A stretch of 38,899 nucleotides of DNA from Pseudomonadota bacterium (GTDB taxonomy: Bacteria; Pseudomonadota; Alphaproteobacteria; Rhizobiales; Xanthobacteraceae). The stretch spans positions 1 to 38,899 of the forward strand of contig JAEYAU010000177.1 of NCBI GenBank assembly GCA_023404705.1, written 5' to 3'. The position numbers and the translations under genes are program-made. This document shows, one piece after another, positions 23,688-30,984 of this stretch. How positions within the stretch are numbered: the stretch's first letter is position 1; every line of letters starts with the position of its first letter. The notes under the pieces are model-generated. The model ran no database searches and had not been told where the DNA came from. It worked only from the letters and a program-made list of their open reading frames with translations.

Positions 23688-24995
23688 ATGAGCTTCTCCG
23701 GCCTCTTTGCGCAATTCGTCGCGTTGGTTGGCGCCGCGGCGCTGCAGTGGCGCCGGCGCCAGGGCACCCAGCCTGCTGAGGCCTGGGGCAGCGCCCCGGC
23801 CGTGCCGGCCGCCAAGCCGCAGGGCGCGATCCCGACGCTCAAGATGCCGACCGCGCGCGGCTGGGCCGAAGGGCAGACGCCCGTGGCCGCGCCCGGGCTC
23901 GCCGTGAATGCCTTCGCGACGGGGCTCGACCATCCGCGCTGGATCTGCGTGCTGCCGAACCGCGATGTTCTGGTCGCCGAGGCGACGCAGATCGCGGGGC
24001 CGGTCCGCAACGTGTTCGGCTATGCGATGCAGGCGACCATGCGGCGCGCCGCGGCCCTCGGCGTGAGCGCCAACCGCATCACCCTGCTGCGCGACCAGGA
24101 CCGCGACGGCGTCGCCGAGACGCGCAAGACCTTCATGGAGGGACTGAGCCAGCCCTTCGGCATGGCGCTGCTGGGCAACACTTTCTACGTCGGCAATACG
24201 GACGGCGTCGTCGCATTCCCCTATGTCGCCGGCGCCGACAGCATCACGGCGCAGGGGCGAAAGCTCGTGAGCTTCAAGCCGGGCGGGCACTGGACGCGCA
24301 GCCTGCTGCCGAGTCCCGATGGCGCCAAGCTTTATGCCGGCGTCGGCTCGCTCAGCAACATCGTGGAGCAGGGCATGGAGGTCGAGGAGGGTCGCGCCTG
24401 CATCTGCGAGCTCGATCTTGCGAGCGGCGCGAGCCGCATCTTCGCCGACGGCCTGCGCAACCCGGTGGGGCTCGCCTTCGAGCCGCAGACCGGCGTGCTC
24501 TGGACCGTGGTGAACGAGCGCGACGGGCTCGGCGACGAGACGCCGCCCGACTATCTCACCTCGGTCCGCGACGGCGGCTTCTACGGCTGGCCCTACTGCT
24601 ACTGGGGGCAGATCGTCGACGATCGCGTGCCGCAGGATCCGGCCGCGGTCGCGCGCGCGATCACGCCGGACTACGCGCTCGGCGGCCACACCGCTTCGCT
24701 CGGGCTCTGCTGGCTGCCGGGCGGCACGCTCCCGGGCTTTCCGGACGGCATGGTCATCGGCCAGCACGGCTCCTGGAATCGCAGCACGCTGAGCGGCTAC
24801 AAGGTGGTCTTCGTGCCCTTCGCCAACGGCCGCCCGTCCGGCCCGCCGCGCGATATCCTGAGTGGCTTCCTCTCGGCGGACGAGCGCGTGTCCTACGGAC
24901 GCCCGGTCGGCGTGACGCTCGGTCCGGATGGCTCGCTGCTGGTCGCCGACGACGTGGGCGACGTGATCTGGCGCGTCACGGGCGCGCAGCAATAA
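23688..24995 (+). CDS. PQQ-dependent sugar dehydrogenase-like (L-sorbosone dehydrogenase family) protein
   Basis: A 435-residue beta-propeller protein. An N-terminal hydrophobic segment (MSFSGLFAQFVALVGAAAL) without a clear cleavage site probably anchors it to the membrane. The propeller carries the family signature: GLDHPRWICVLPNRDVLVAEA, DQDRDGVAETRKTF, GLRNPVGLAF, NERDGLGDETPPDYL, RDGGFYGWPYCYWG and QHGSWNRSTLSGYKVV. It should oxidise an aldose or aldehyde in the periplasm with PQQ and calcium. The ATG at 23688 was chosen because it starts the hydrophobic segment; ATG codons further upstream lie in non-conserved sequence. It is convergent with dinB, 14 bases apart. A partial copy of its last codons lies on the far side of dinB at 26344-26397. 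Confidence 0.88.
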   Translation: MSFSGLFAQFVALVGAAALQWRRRQGTQPAEAWGSAPAVPAAKPQGAIPTLKMPTARGWAEGQTPVAAPGLAVNAFATGLDHPRWICVLPNRDVLVAEATQIAGPVRNVFGYAMQATMRRAAALGVSANRITLLRDQDRDGVAETRKTFMEGLSQPFGMALLGNTFYVGNTDGVVAFPYVAGADSITAQGRKLVSFKPGGHWTRSLLPSPDGAKLYAGVGSLSNIVEQGMEVEEGRACICELDLASGASRIFADGLRNPVGLAFEPQTGVLWTVVNERDGLGDETPPDYLTSVRDGGFYGWPYCYWGQIVDDRVPQDPAAVARAITPDYALGGHTASLGLCWLPGGTLPGFPDGMVIGQHGSWNRSTLSGYKVVFVPFANGRPSGPPRDILSGFLSADERVSYGRPVGVTLGPDGSLLVADDVGDVIWRVTGAQQ

Positions 24996-25009
24996 TCGCC
25001 AGGGCAGCG

Positions 25010-26257
25010 CTAAAGCTCCTTTTCGGCAAGCTCGCGAAACGCGTCGGGGATGGAACCCGAAGGGCCCAGCGCGACGGAGCCATATCCGACCGCCTCCCAG
25101 CCAAAGCGAGCGCGAATCGCGTCCATGGCGCGGTCGGCCGACCAGCGCGCCATCCCTCGCGCGGCGCCGGGCCGGCGCATTTCGTCCTGGAGCCCGAGCG
25201 GGAGCTCGAGCTGCATGTCCCAGCGAGTCTCGAGGTGCGACACGGAGATCGCCAGCAGCGAGATGGTCTTCTCGTCCGGGTGATCCGCCAGCACGCCGCG
25301 CACGAGCTCTTCGGCGATCTCGGCCAGGATCGCGGTCGCTGAGATCGGCGCATCGAGCGTGACCGAACGGGTCACCGATCGGAGATCCGCGAAGCGGACA
25401 CGGACCGTGACGGTCCGTCCGGGTCGGAATTTCGCCCGCAGCCGAGCCGCGATCCGGTCGGCGAGATGACGCAGCGCGGGTCGGAACACCTGCTCCGTGG
25501 CAGGCTTCCTGCCGAGCGCCGACTGGGCGCCGGCCGACTGCGCCCGGTGACGCGTCCTGATCGCCCGTGGATCGCGATTCCATGCCAAGGCGGTGAGCTT
25601 GTCTCCGGCCGCGCGACCGAGCAGCCGCTCGAGCGACCATCCCGGCACGTTTGCGAGCTGCCCGATGGTATGCACCTCGATCTCGGCCAACCGCGCCAGG
25701 GTGGCGGGGCCGACGCCCCACATCAATCCGACCGGCAGATCATGCAGGAACGCGCGCTCGGTCTCGGGATCGACCACCACGAGTCCATCGGGCTTGGCGA
25801 CCTGCGAGGCGATCTTGGCCAGATGCTTGGTGCGCGCGACGCCGATCGAGATCGGCAGGCCGAGCTCCGTCCGCACGCGGCGCCGCACCGCGCTGGCGAT
25901 CTCGGCCGGCGAGCCGAACAGATGCGTGCAGCCCGCGACGTCCGCGAAGGCTTCGTCGATCGAAATCCGCTCGACCAGTGGTGTGAAATCATGGAGCACA
26001 CTGATCGCGGCGTTGCCGAGCCGCTGGTACTCCTTGAAATGTCCGCCCGTGAAGATCAGGTGGGGACAAAGTTCGCGGGCTCGCCATCCCGACATGCCGC
26101 TGCTGACGCCGAAGGCCTTGGCTTCGTAAGAAGCCGCGAGCACGACCCCGCTGCCGACTGCGATCGGCTTGCCGCGCAGAGACGGGTCGAGCAGCTGCTC
26201 GACCGATGCATAGAAGGCGTCGAGATCGGCATGGAGGATGGTGGCTGTCGTGCCCAT
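25010..26257 (-). CDS. dinB: DNA polymerase IV (Y-family, DinB)
   Basis: A 415-residue translesion polymerase. The palm motifs are intact: LHADLDAFYASVEQ at the N-terminus (metal-binding Asp) and ERISIDEAFADV. LPISIGVARTKHLAKIAS and the thumb hairpin MWGVGPATLARL follow. The little-finger domain contains QLELPL, a good beta-clamp-binding motif. The ATG at 26255-26257 was chosen over one 16 codons upstream because it starts the conserved strand. A LexA-type box lies at 26300-26314, so induction by DNA damage is likely. The gene is convergent with the PQQ dehydrogenase-like gene and is flanked on its promoter side by a remnant of a related gene. Confidence 0.95.
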   Translation of the reverse strand: MGTTATILHADLDAFYASVEQLLDPSLRGKPIAVGSGVVLAASYEAKAFGVSSGMSGWRARELCPHLIFTGGHFKEYQRLGNAAISVLHDFTPLVERISIDEAFADVAGCTHLFGSPAEIASAVRRRVRTELGLPISIGVARTKHLAKIASQVAKPDGLVVVDPETERAFLHDLPVGLMWGVGPATLARLAEIEVHTIGQLANVPGWSLERLLGRAAGDKLTALAWNRDPRAIRTRHRAQSAGAQSALGRKPATEQVFRPALRHLADRIAARLRAKFRPGRTVTVRVRFADLRSVTRSVTLDAPISATAILAEIAEELVRGVLADHPDEKTISLLAISVSHLETRWDMQLELPLGLQDEMRRPGAARGMARWSADRAMDAIRARFGWEAVGYGSVALGPSGSIPDAFRELAEKEL

Positions 26258-26299
26258 GCCGAACCGCTCACGGCTGCGTCTTCCAGCATTCCGACATGA

Positions 26300-26314
26300 G
26301 AACAAAATGAGAAC
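26300..26314 (-). promoter_or_regulatory. LexA (SOS) box of dinB
   Basis: The sequence GAAC-AAAATGA-GAAC (GTTC-N7-GTTC on the coding strand) matches the direct-repeat LexA site of alphaproteobacteria exactly. It is 43 bases upstream of the dinB ATG. Confidence 0.85.
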
Positions 26315-26343
26315 AAAGAGTCAAGGCGCGCCGGCCCCGAGCC

Positions 26344-26397
26344 GCGGACGATGTCGGCGACGTGATCTTGCGCATCACGGCCGAGGGGCGGCGTTGA
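26344..26397 (+). pseudogene. 3' remnant of a second PQQ sugar dehydrogenase-like gene
   Basis: The frame GCG GAC GAT ... reads ADDVGDVILRITAEGRR and then TGA. The intact gene at 23688-24995 ends ADDVGDVIWRVTGAQQ. Over 39 bases (26344-26382 against 24945-24983) I count seven differences, most of them at third codon positions, so this looks like diverged coding sequence and not a recent copy. Upstream of 26344 the similarity stops at once; dinB and its promoter occupy the place where the rest of the gene would be. Confidence 0.7.
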
Positions 26398-26449
26398 CGA
26401 AGCGCGAGTCGCGCGGGCTTTCCGCGGACCGCGTACGGCAGAAGCGGCT

Positions 26450-26477
26450 GCGAACACGATCGTGAGATCGTGCTCGC
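26450..26477 (-). terminator. Probable hairpin terminator of RTX gene 3
   Basis: Bases 26450-26461 and 26466-26477 pair over 12 positions with one mismatch and a GTGA loop, 18 bases after the RTX stop on the minus strand. No clear U-tract follows, so termination efficiency is uncertain. Confidence 0.5.
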
Positions 26478-26495
26478 AGCCAGACTGTCCGCCGG

Positions 26496-29400
26496 TCAGA
26501 TCAACAGGAAATCCTGGTTGTCCAGAGTGCCGGTCAGCCCCGTCAGATTGATCTCCATGTCGTTGGCCCCGATGAAGCCGTCGCCATCGACATCGATCTG
26601 CAAGATTGCGCCGCCGGGGTAAGTCGACAGGCGCGCTTCCGCGGTGGGAGCGGGATTGCCCGGACCGTTGCCACTGAAGGCGACGTCCGTTCCGATGAAG
26701 TTGAGTGCGTTGCCCTGGAACGCGATGCCATCGAACACGAACTTGTCCGCGTCTGCATCGAATCCAATGACTTGGTCCACGCCTTCGCCCTGCCGCGACT
26801 CGAAGATCGAGCTGTAGCGCAGACGATCTTCGCTGACGCTGGCCCAGATGAAGTCCGAATCGACACCGCCCGTGACCGTGGTGATGCCGCTCGTGTTGGC
26901 GATCGTGATGTGATCGCTGTAGAACGACCCTTGCACGTTCTCGATGTTCCTGACCGTCACATCGTTCACGAGCGTGCCGTCGCTGGACAGTTGCAGGCTG
27001 TCGTTGAGGCCGGCCCCGAGATCGAAGGTCGAGCCGAGCTGTTCGTTGAGGAGGTTGATGTGCTCCTCGTCCGCGGCGGTCGCGCCGACGAAGGTCAATG
27101 CTCCGGAGACGAACAGGCTGTAGCTCCCGCTCGCGCCGGCGAGCGTGAACGTATCGATGCCGGTCCCGAGATTGATGCTCTGGTTGACGATGCTCGTATC
27201 GAGATAGCCCGTGACGGTGTCGTTGCCGCCGCCGAATGCGTTGATGAACTCGGCATTGTGGACCGTCGCGGTATTGTCACCGTTGCCCAGATTCAGCGTG
27301 TTGAAGACGCCGACCCCGCCGAATTCGATGTCGAGCCCGCTGGCGGCGTTCAGCAGATTGATCGTCTCGACGCCGCCCGTGGTGCCGAGGCTCGCCACGT
27401 CGGTGAGGCCGAGATTGGCGGTCGATCCGGGGCCGAAGAAATTCAGCACGACGCTGTTGGTCCCGCCGCCGAGATTGAACGTGGCATTGACCGTCGTGAC
27501 GCTGAAGTCGGCTGCCACGGTCACCTGATCGTCGCCCGCACTGCCGTTGACGGTCTCGACGCTGTTGACCGTGACCGCGCTCGCGCTGCCCAAGTTCACC
27601 GTATCGAAGCCAGCGCCGCCATGAACCTCCTCGACGTTCCGAATCGTGACGTTGCTGCTCTGGATGAGATTGAGCGCGTCGGTCCCGCCACCGAGATCGA
27701 CGTTCAGGCCGTTGGCGAGGTTCTGCAGTGCGACCGTATCCGCGCCGCCGCTCCCCACCAGATTCTCGACGTTTGCGAGATTGAAGACGTAGAGCCCCGA
27801 GACTGCGAGCGTCAGGGTATCCGCGCCTCCGCCACGCAGATCGATGAACCGCCCGCTGGCGTTGATGCCGACCGTCAGGTTGTCGCCCACGCTCGGATTG
27901 CTGGGATCGCTGAGGTTCGTGCCGAAGATCGGCTTTCCGGCGGTCAGCCCGATGTTGTTGATGTTGAGATTGCGCGCGTTCATCTGGAACGCGTCGGCGA
28001 ACTCCAGAAGCTCGACCGTGGTGAGGTTGTCGACGCCGTCGCGCCCGGCGACGGTGTCGGTCACGGTCGACGTGCCGGGGAAACCGCCGGGGGTGATGCT
28101 GTATTGCGCGATGGCCCCGGTGAATTGGGCGATGTCGAATCCGCCGCCGCCATCGATCGTGTCATTGCCGCCGCCGCCGATGAGGCGATCATTGGCGCCG
28201 TTCCCGCTGATCGAGTCGTTGCCATCGCGGCCTTCGAGCGTCTCGGCGCCCGCGCCGCCGATGATCGTATCGTCGAAATTGGTGCCGCGGACCGCATTCA
28301 CGCCACCGAGGATCGTGTCGGTTCCGACCGAGGCTCCCCCCGTGACGGTGCCCGTCGAGAGATCGACGGTCACGCCTTCTGTGGCACTCAGATAGGTAAT
28401 TCGCGTGCTGCCGTTGCCCGTGATGGTGTCGTTGCCGCCCATCCCTTCGAATTCGTTGAAGGTGCCGCTGCTGCCGGCGTTCTGACTGCTGCCCGAGAAC
28501 CCCGTGGCGTCATAGAGATCCTCGCCGCTGGTCCCACGAACCGACTCGATGCTGCGCAAGGTGTCGGTCCCGACGAGAGAGAGCGAGAGCGCGTCGCGGC
28601 CCGTGACCGTCCCGGCCGCCATGTTGACCGTGATGCCGAGCGTGCCGAAAGGCTGACCCGGGAAGATGGGGTCATAGCGTGCGACGTCGAAACCGCCGCG
28701 GCCGTCGATGAAGTCGTCGCCCTGCATGCCGTCGAAGAATTCGGCCGCGACCGTCGTCGAGTTGTTCGACCCCAGCAGCACGTCGTTGAAGGTCGAGCCG
28801 CGCACCTGCTGGATGCCGAACTTGAGCGTGTTGATCGTCGGGCCCGTGAACGTATCGACGCCGACGCCGGCAAGATCGCCCGCATCGGTGCCAAAGGCGG
28901 TCCCGAGATCCAGGTCGACGGTCACGCCTGCGGTCGCCGTGACATAGGAGATGCGGGTGGCGCCGTTCCCCGTGATCGTGTCGTCGCCGCCGGCGCCCTC
29001 GAACTCGTTGGTGGCGCCGCTGCTGCCTGCATTCGTGCTGGTGGCCGAGAACCCGGTGGCGTCGAGCACGTCCGCGAAATCGGTGCCGCGCACCGCCTCG
29101 ATCGAGAGCAGGGTGTCGGTGCCGATCGTCGCGTCGCCGACGACGCTGCCCGCCGCGAGATTGACCGTGATGCCGCTCGTCGTCGCCGCATCGTAGGTGT
29201 AGATGGCGCGGTCGAATCCACCGCGGCCATCGATCAGGTCGTTGCCCCCGCGCCCTTCGAAGTTTTCGGACACACTGACGGAGTTGTTGTTGCCGAGCAG
29301 CGTATCGTTGAAATTAGAGCCGCGGATGCTCGAAACCCCGCTGAAGGTGTCGAGGCCGACCCCGGCGGCGTCGCCGGCCGCCGTTCCCTGCGCGGCGCCG

Positions 29401-30665
29401 ATCAAGGCATCGACCGTCACGGCCGCCGCGGCATTGAGATAGCTGATGCGCGTATTGTCGTTGCCGACGATGGTGTCGTTGCCGCCCATGCCTTCGAATT
29501 CATTGAAGCTGGTGGCGGTGCCGGGGATCGGCTGGCTGGCGGCGTTGAAGCCGGTCGCATCATAGAAGTCGTCGAAATTCGTCCCGCGCACGGACTCGAT
29601 CGCGATCAGCGTGTCGCTGCCCGCGCCCGCGGCCGATGCGGTCCCGGCCGCCATGTTCACCGTAAGGGGGCCGGTGGCGGACGTGTAGCTCACGCGGTCG
29701 ACACCGGCGCCGCCGTCGAGAACGTCCGGTCCGTCGCCGCCGATCAAGAGGTCGTCGCCACCAAGTGCCTGGATCGTGTCGTTCTCGGTCGTGCCGACCA
29801 GCGTCTCGCCGGCTGCGGTGCCGACGATCGTGTTACCCTGCACGTCGGTCACCGTGATGATGAACGTCTCGGTGCGCGTGAGGCCTCCCGCGTCGGTCGC
29901 GGTGATGTCCAGGCTGACGCTCGCCTCTGCCTCGTAGTCGAGCGACTGTCCCGGCCTCAACTGCAGTGTGCTGCCGACCACCTCGAAGCGCGAATCGCTG
30001 ACCGTGTAGGTGTGCGTGTCGCCCGCATTGGGATCGGTGGTCGACAGGGTGCCGATCACCGCGCCGGGCGCGTTCTCGGCAACCGTCGCGTTGCTCAGCG
30101 CAATGTCGGTCGGTGCGGCGTTTCCGCCGCCGTCCACCACGATCTCGAGCCGCTCGATCGACGAGACGACGAGATCGATCGAGTTGAAGGCGTACGAGGC
30201 GCTGCCGAGGGCGAGCAGGGCCTCCAGCTGCGCGATGTCCGCCTGGAAGGCCGCGGAGCCCGCAAGGCTCTGGTTGACGACCAGGCGCAACGTGTCCTGG
30301 CCGTTGCTCCCGTCATAGATGTCGACGGCGCTGACGTTCTCCGAGGCATTGTAAATCAGGAGATCGTTGCCATTGCCGCCGGTGACGACGTCGCTGTTCG
30401 AGCCGCCGTCGATCGTGTCGTTGCCGTTGCCGCCGTTGACGATGTCGGCGTCCGAGCCGCCGTTGAGGACGTCATTGCCGTTGCCGCCGTTGACGATGTC
30501 ATTTCCGGCACCGGCGTCGACCGTGTCGTTGCCATTGCCTGCGTCGATGATGTCGGCACCGGTGCCGCCATAGACCGTGTCATTTCCATTTCCGGCATTG
30601 ATGACGTCCGAATTGGTCGTGCCGGTGATGACGTCAGAACCGTTGGTCCCGTTGATGATCGACAT
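26496..30665 (-). CDS. RTX protein 3 with cadherin-like domain and EF-hand-like C-terminus (1389 aa)
   Basis: A 1389-residue protein without Cys. Residues 1-105 are RTX nonapeptides (GNGNDTVYGGTGADIIDAGN). A cadherin-like domain lies at about 183-275 (APTDIALSNATVAENAPG ... DYEAEASVSLDITATDAGG). Repeats of about 165-185 residues then follow, each marked by ESVRGTNFDDFYDATGF or AVRGTDFADVLDATGF, FNEFEGMGGNDTI and AAGVGLDTFSG; the markers lie near 29575, 29080 and 28520. A beta-rich region of about 450 residues follows. The end resembles serralysin-type C-termini: VDQVIGFDADADKFVFDG, then an EF-hand-like loop DVDGDGFIGANDMEI, and finally DNQDFLLI, a good type I secretion tail. The ATG is preceded by AAAGGGGGG. 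It is probably secreted and calcium-stabilised; no catalytic domain is seen. Confidence 0.9.
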   Translation of the reverse strand: MSIINGTNGSDVITGTTNSDVINAGNGNDTVYGGTGADIIDAGNGNDTVDAGAGNDIVNGGNGNDVLNGGSDADIVNGGNGNDTIDGGSNSDVVTGGNGNDLLIYNASENVSAVDIYDGSNGQDTLRLVVNQSLAGSAAFQADIAQLEALLALGSASYAFNSIDLVVSSIERLEIVVDGGGNAAPTDIALSNATVAENAPGAVIGTLSTTDPNAGDTHTYTVSDSRFEVVGSTLQLRPGQSLDYEAEASVSLDITATDAGGLTRTETFIITVTDVQGNTIVGTAAGETLVGTTENDTIQALGGDDLLIGGDGPDVLDGGAGVDRVSYTSATGPLTVNMAAGTASAAGAGSDTLIAIESVRGTNFDDFYDATGFNAASQPIPGTATSFNEFEGMGGNDTIVGNDNTRISYLNAAAAVTVDALIGAAQGTAAGDAAGVGLDTFSGVSSIRGSNFNDTLLGNNNSVSVSENFEGRGGNDLIDGRGGFDRAIYTYDAATTSGITVNLAAGSVVGDATIGTDTLLSIEAVRGTDFADVLDATGFSATSTNAGSSGATNEFEGAGGDDTITGNGATRISYVTATAGVTVDLDLGTAFGTDAGDLAGVGVDTFTGPTINTLKFGIQQVRGSTFNDVLLGSNNSTTVAAEFFDGMQGDDFIDGRGGFDVARYDPIFPGQPFGTLGITVNMAAGTVTGRDALSLSLVGTDTLRSIESVRGTSGEDLYDATGFSGSSQNAGSSGTFNEFEGMGGNDTITGNGSTRITYLSATEGVTVDLSTGTVTGGASVGTDTILGGVNAVRGTNFDDTIIGGAGAETLEGRDGNDSISGNGANDRLIGGGGNDTIDGGGGFDIAQFTGAIAQYSITPGGFPGTSTVTDTVAGRDGVDNLTTVELLEFADAFQMNARNLNINNIGLTAGKPIFGTNLSDPSNPSVGDNLTVGINASGRFIDLRGGGADTLTLAVSGLYVFNLANVENLVGSGGADTVALQNLANGLNVDLGGGTDALNLIQSSNVTIRNVEEVHGGAGFDTVNLGSASAVTVNSVETVNGSAGDDQVTVAADFSVTTVNATFNLGGGTNSVVLNFFGPGSTANLGLTDVASLGTTGGVETINLLNAASGLDIEFGGVGVFNTLNLGNGDNTATVHNAEFINAFGGGNDTVTGYLDTSIVNQSINLGTGIDTFTLAGASGSYSLFVSGALTFVGATAADEEHINLLNEQLGSTFDLGAGLNDSLQLSSDGTLVNDVTVRNIENVQGSFYSDHITIANTSGITTVTGGVDSDFIWASVSEDRLRYSSIFESRQGEGVDQVIGFDADADKFVFDGIAFQGNALNFIGTDVAFSGNGPGNPAPTAEARLSTYPGGAILQIDVDGDGFIGANDMEINLTGLTGTLDNQDFLLI

Positions 30666-30792
30666 AGGCTATTCCCCCCTTTGAATAAAAATCTCCCGTC
30701 CCTCCGTGCGTGAGCACGTCGGCTTTCATTTCCCGCGTTCGGTGGAGCCCCTTCCCCCGAAACGGCAGACGATCAGGACCGCCTGCAAGCGC

Positions 30793-30828
30793 CGGCAAGC
30801 CTTGCCGTACCTTCGCAATGGTATTGCG
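30793..30828. promoter_or_regulatory. Two palindromes two helical turns apart upstream of RTX gene 3
   Basis: CGGCAAG-C-CTTGCCG (30793-30807) and CGCAAT-GGT-ATTGCG (30814-30828) are perfect palindromes. Their centres are 21 bases apart, two turns of the helix. Both contain GCAA...TTGC, and a third GCAAG half-site lies ten bases to the left (30785-30789). They are 128-163 bases upstream of the RTX 3 start codon. Confidence 0.5.
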
Positions 30829-30870
30829 ACATTACCCTGAGGGAAGCCCCCAAATGGGTGAAAAGTGGCG

Positions 30871-30984
30871 TCAAAAGGGTTCCGGGTTCCGGAACTGCGG
30901 GCCGACGTCGAGCGGGCCGAGAGCCTCGAGCCGATCCTGGACGCCGACCTCGAGCCGGAATGGCGCCTTGGTCGAGATCGCCGG
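30871..30984 (-). other. In-frame, coding-like extension after the monooxygenase stop codon
   Basis: Reading through the TGA at 30985-30987 gives 37 further codons before the next TGA (30871-30873). They encode a plausible tail containing FRLEVGVQDRLEALGPLDVG and PQFRNPEPF, with G or C at most third positions as in the real genes here. This could be the original C-terminus cut by a nonsense change, or chance in GC-rich DNA. Confidence 0.35.

Larger units (their letters stand above)
30666..30984. other. 319-base gap between RTX gene 3 and the monooxygenase gene
   Basis: Contains the RTX 3 promoter region with two adjacent palindromes (30793-30828) and, at its right side, an in-frame coding-like tail following the stop of the monooxygenase gene (30871-30984). 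Both are listed separately. No independent gene is convincing here. Confidence 0.55.

Noticed and set aside
30361..30660. Short-period repeats resembling a CRISPR or satellite array
   Set aside because: They are the codons of RTX nonapeptides; periods are multiples of three and there are no unique spacers between constant repeats.
26772..30713. Open frame of 1313 codons on the plus strand
   Set aside because: It is antisense to RTX 3. Gly/Asp-rich GC codons leave the opposite strand free of stops, and the translation is a low-complexity Ala/Val/Asp mixture without family resemblance.
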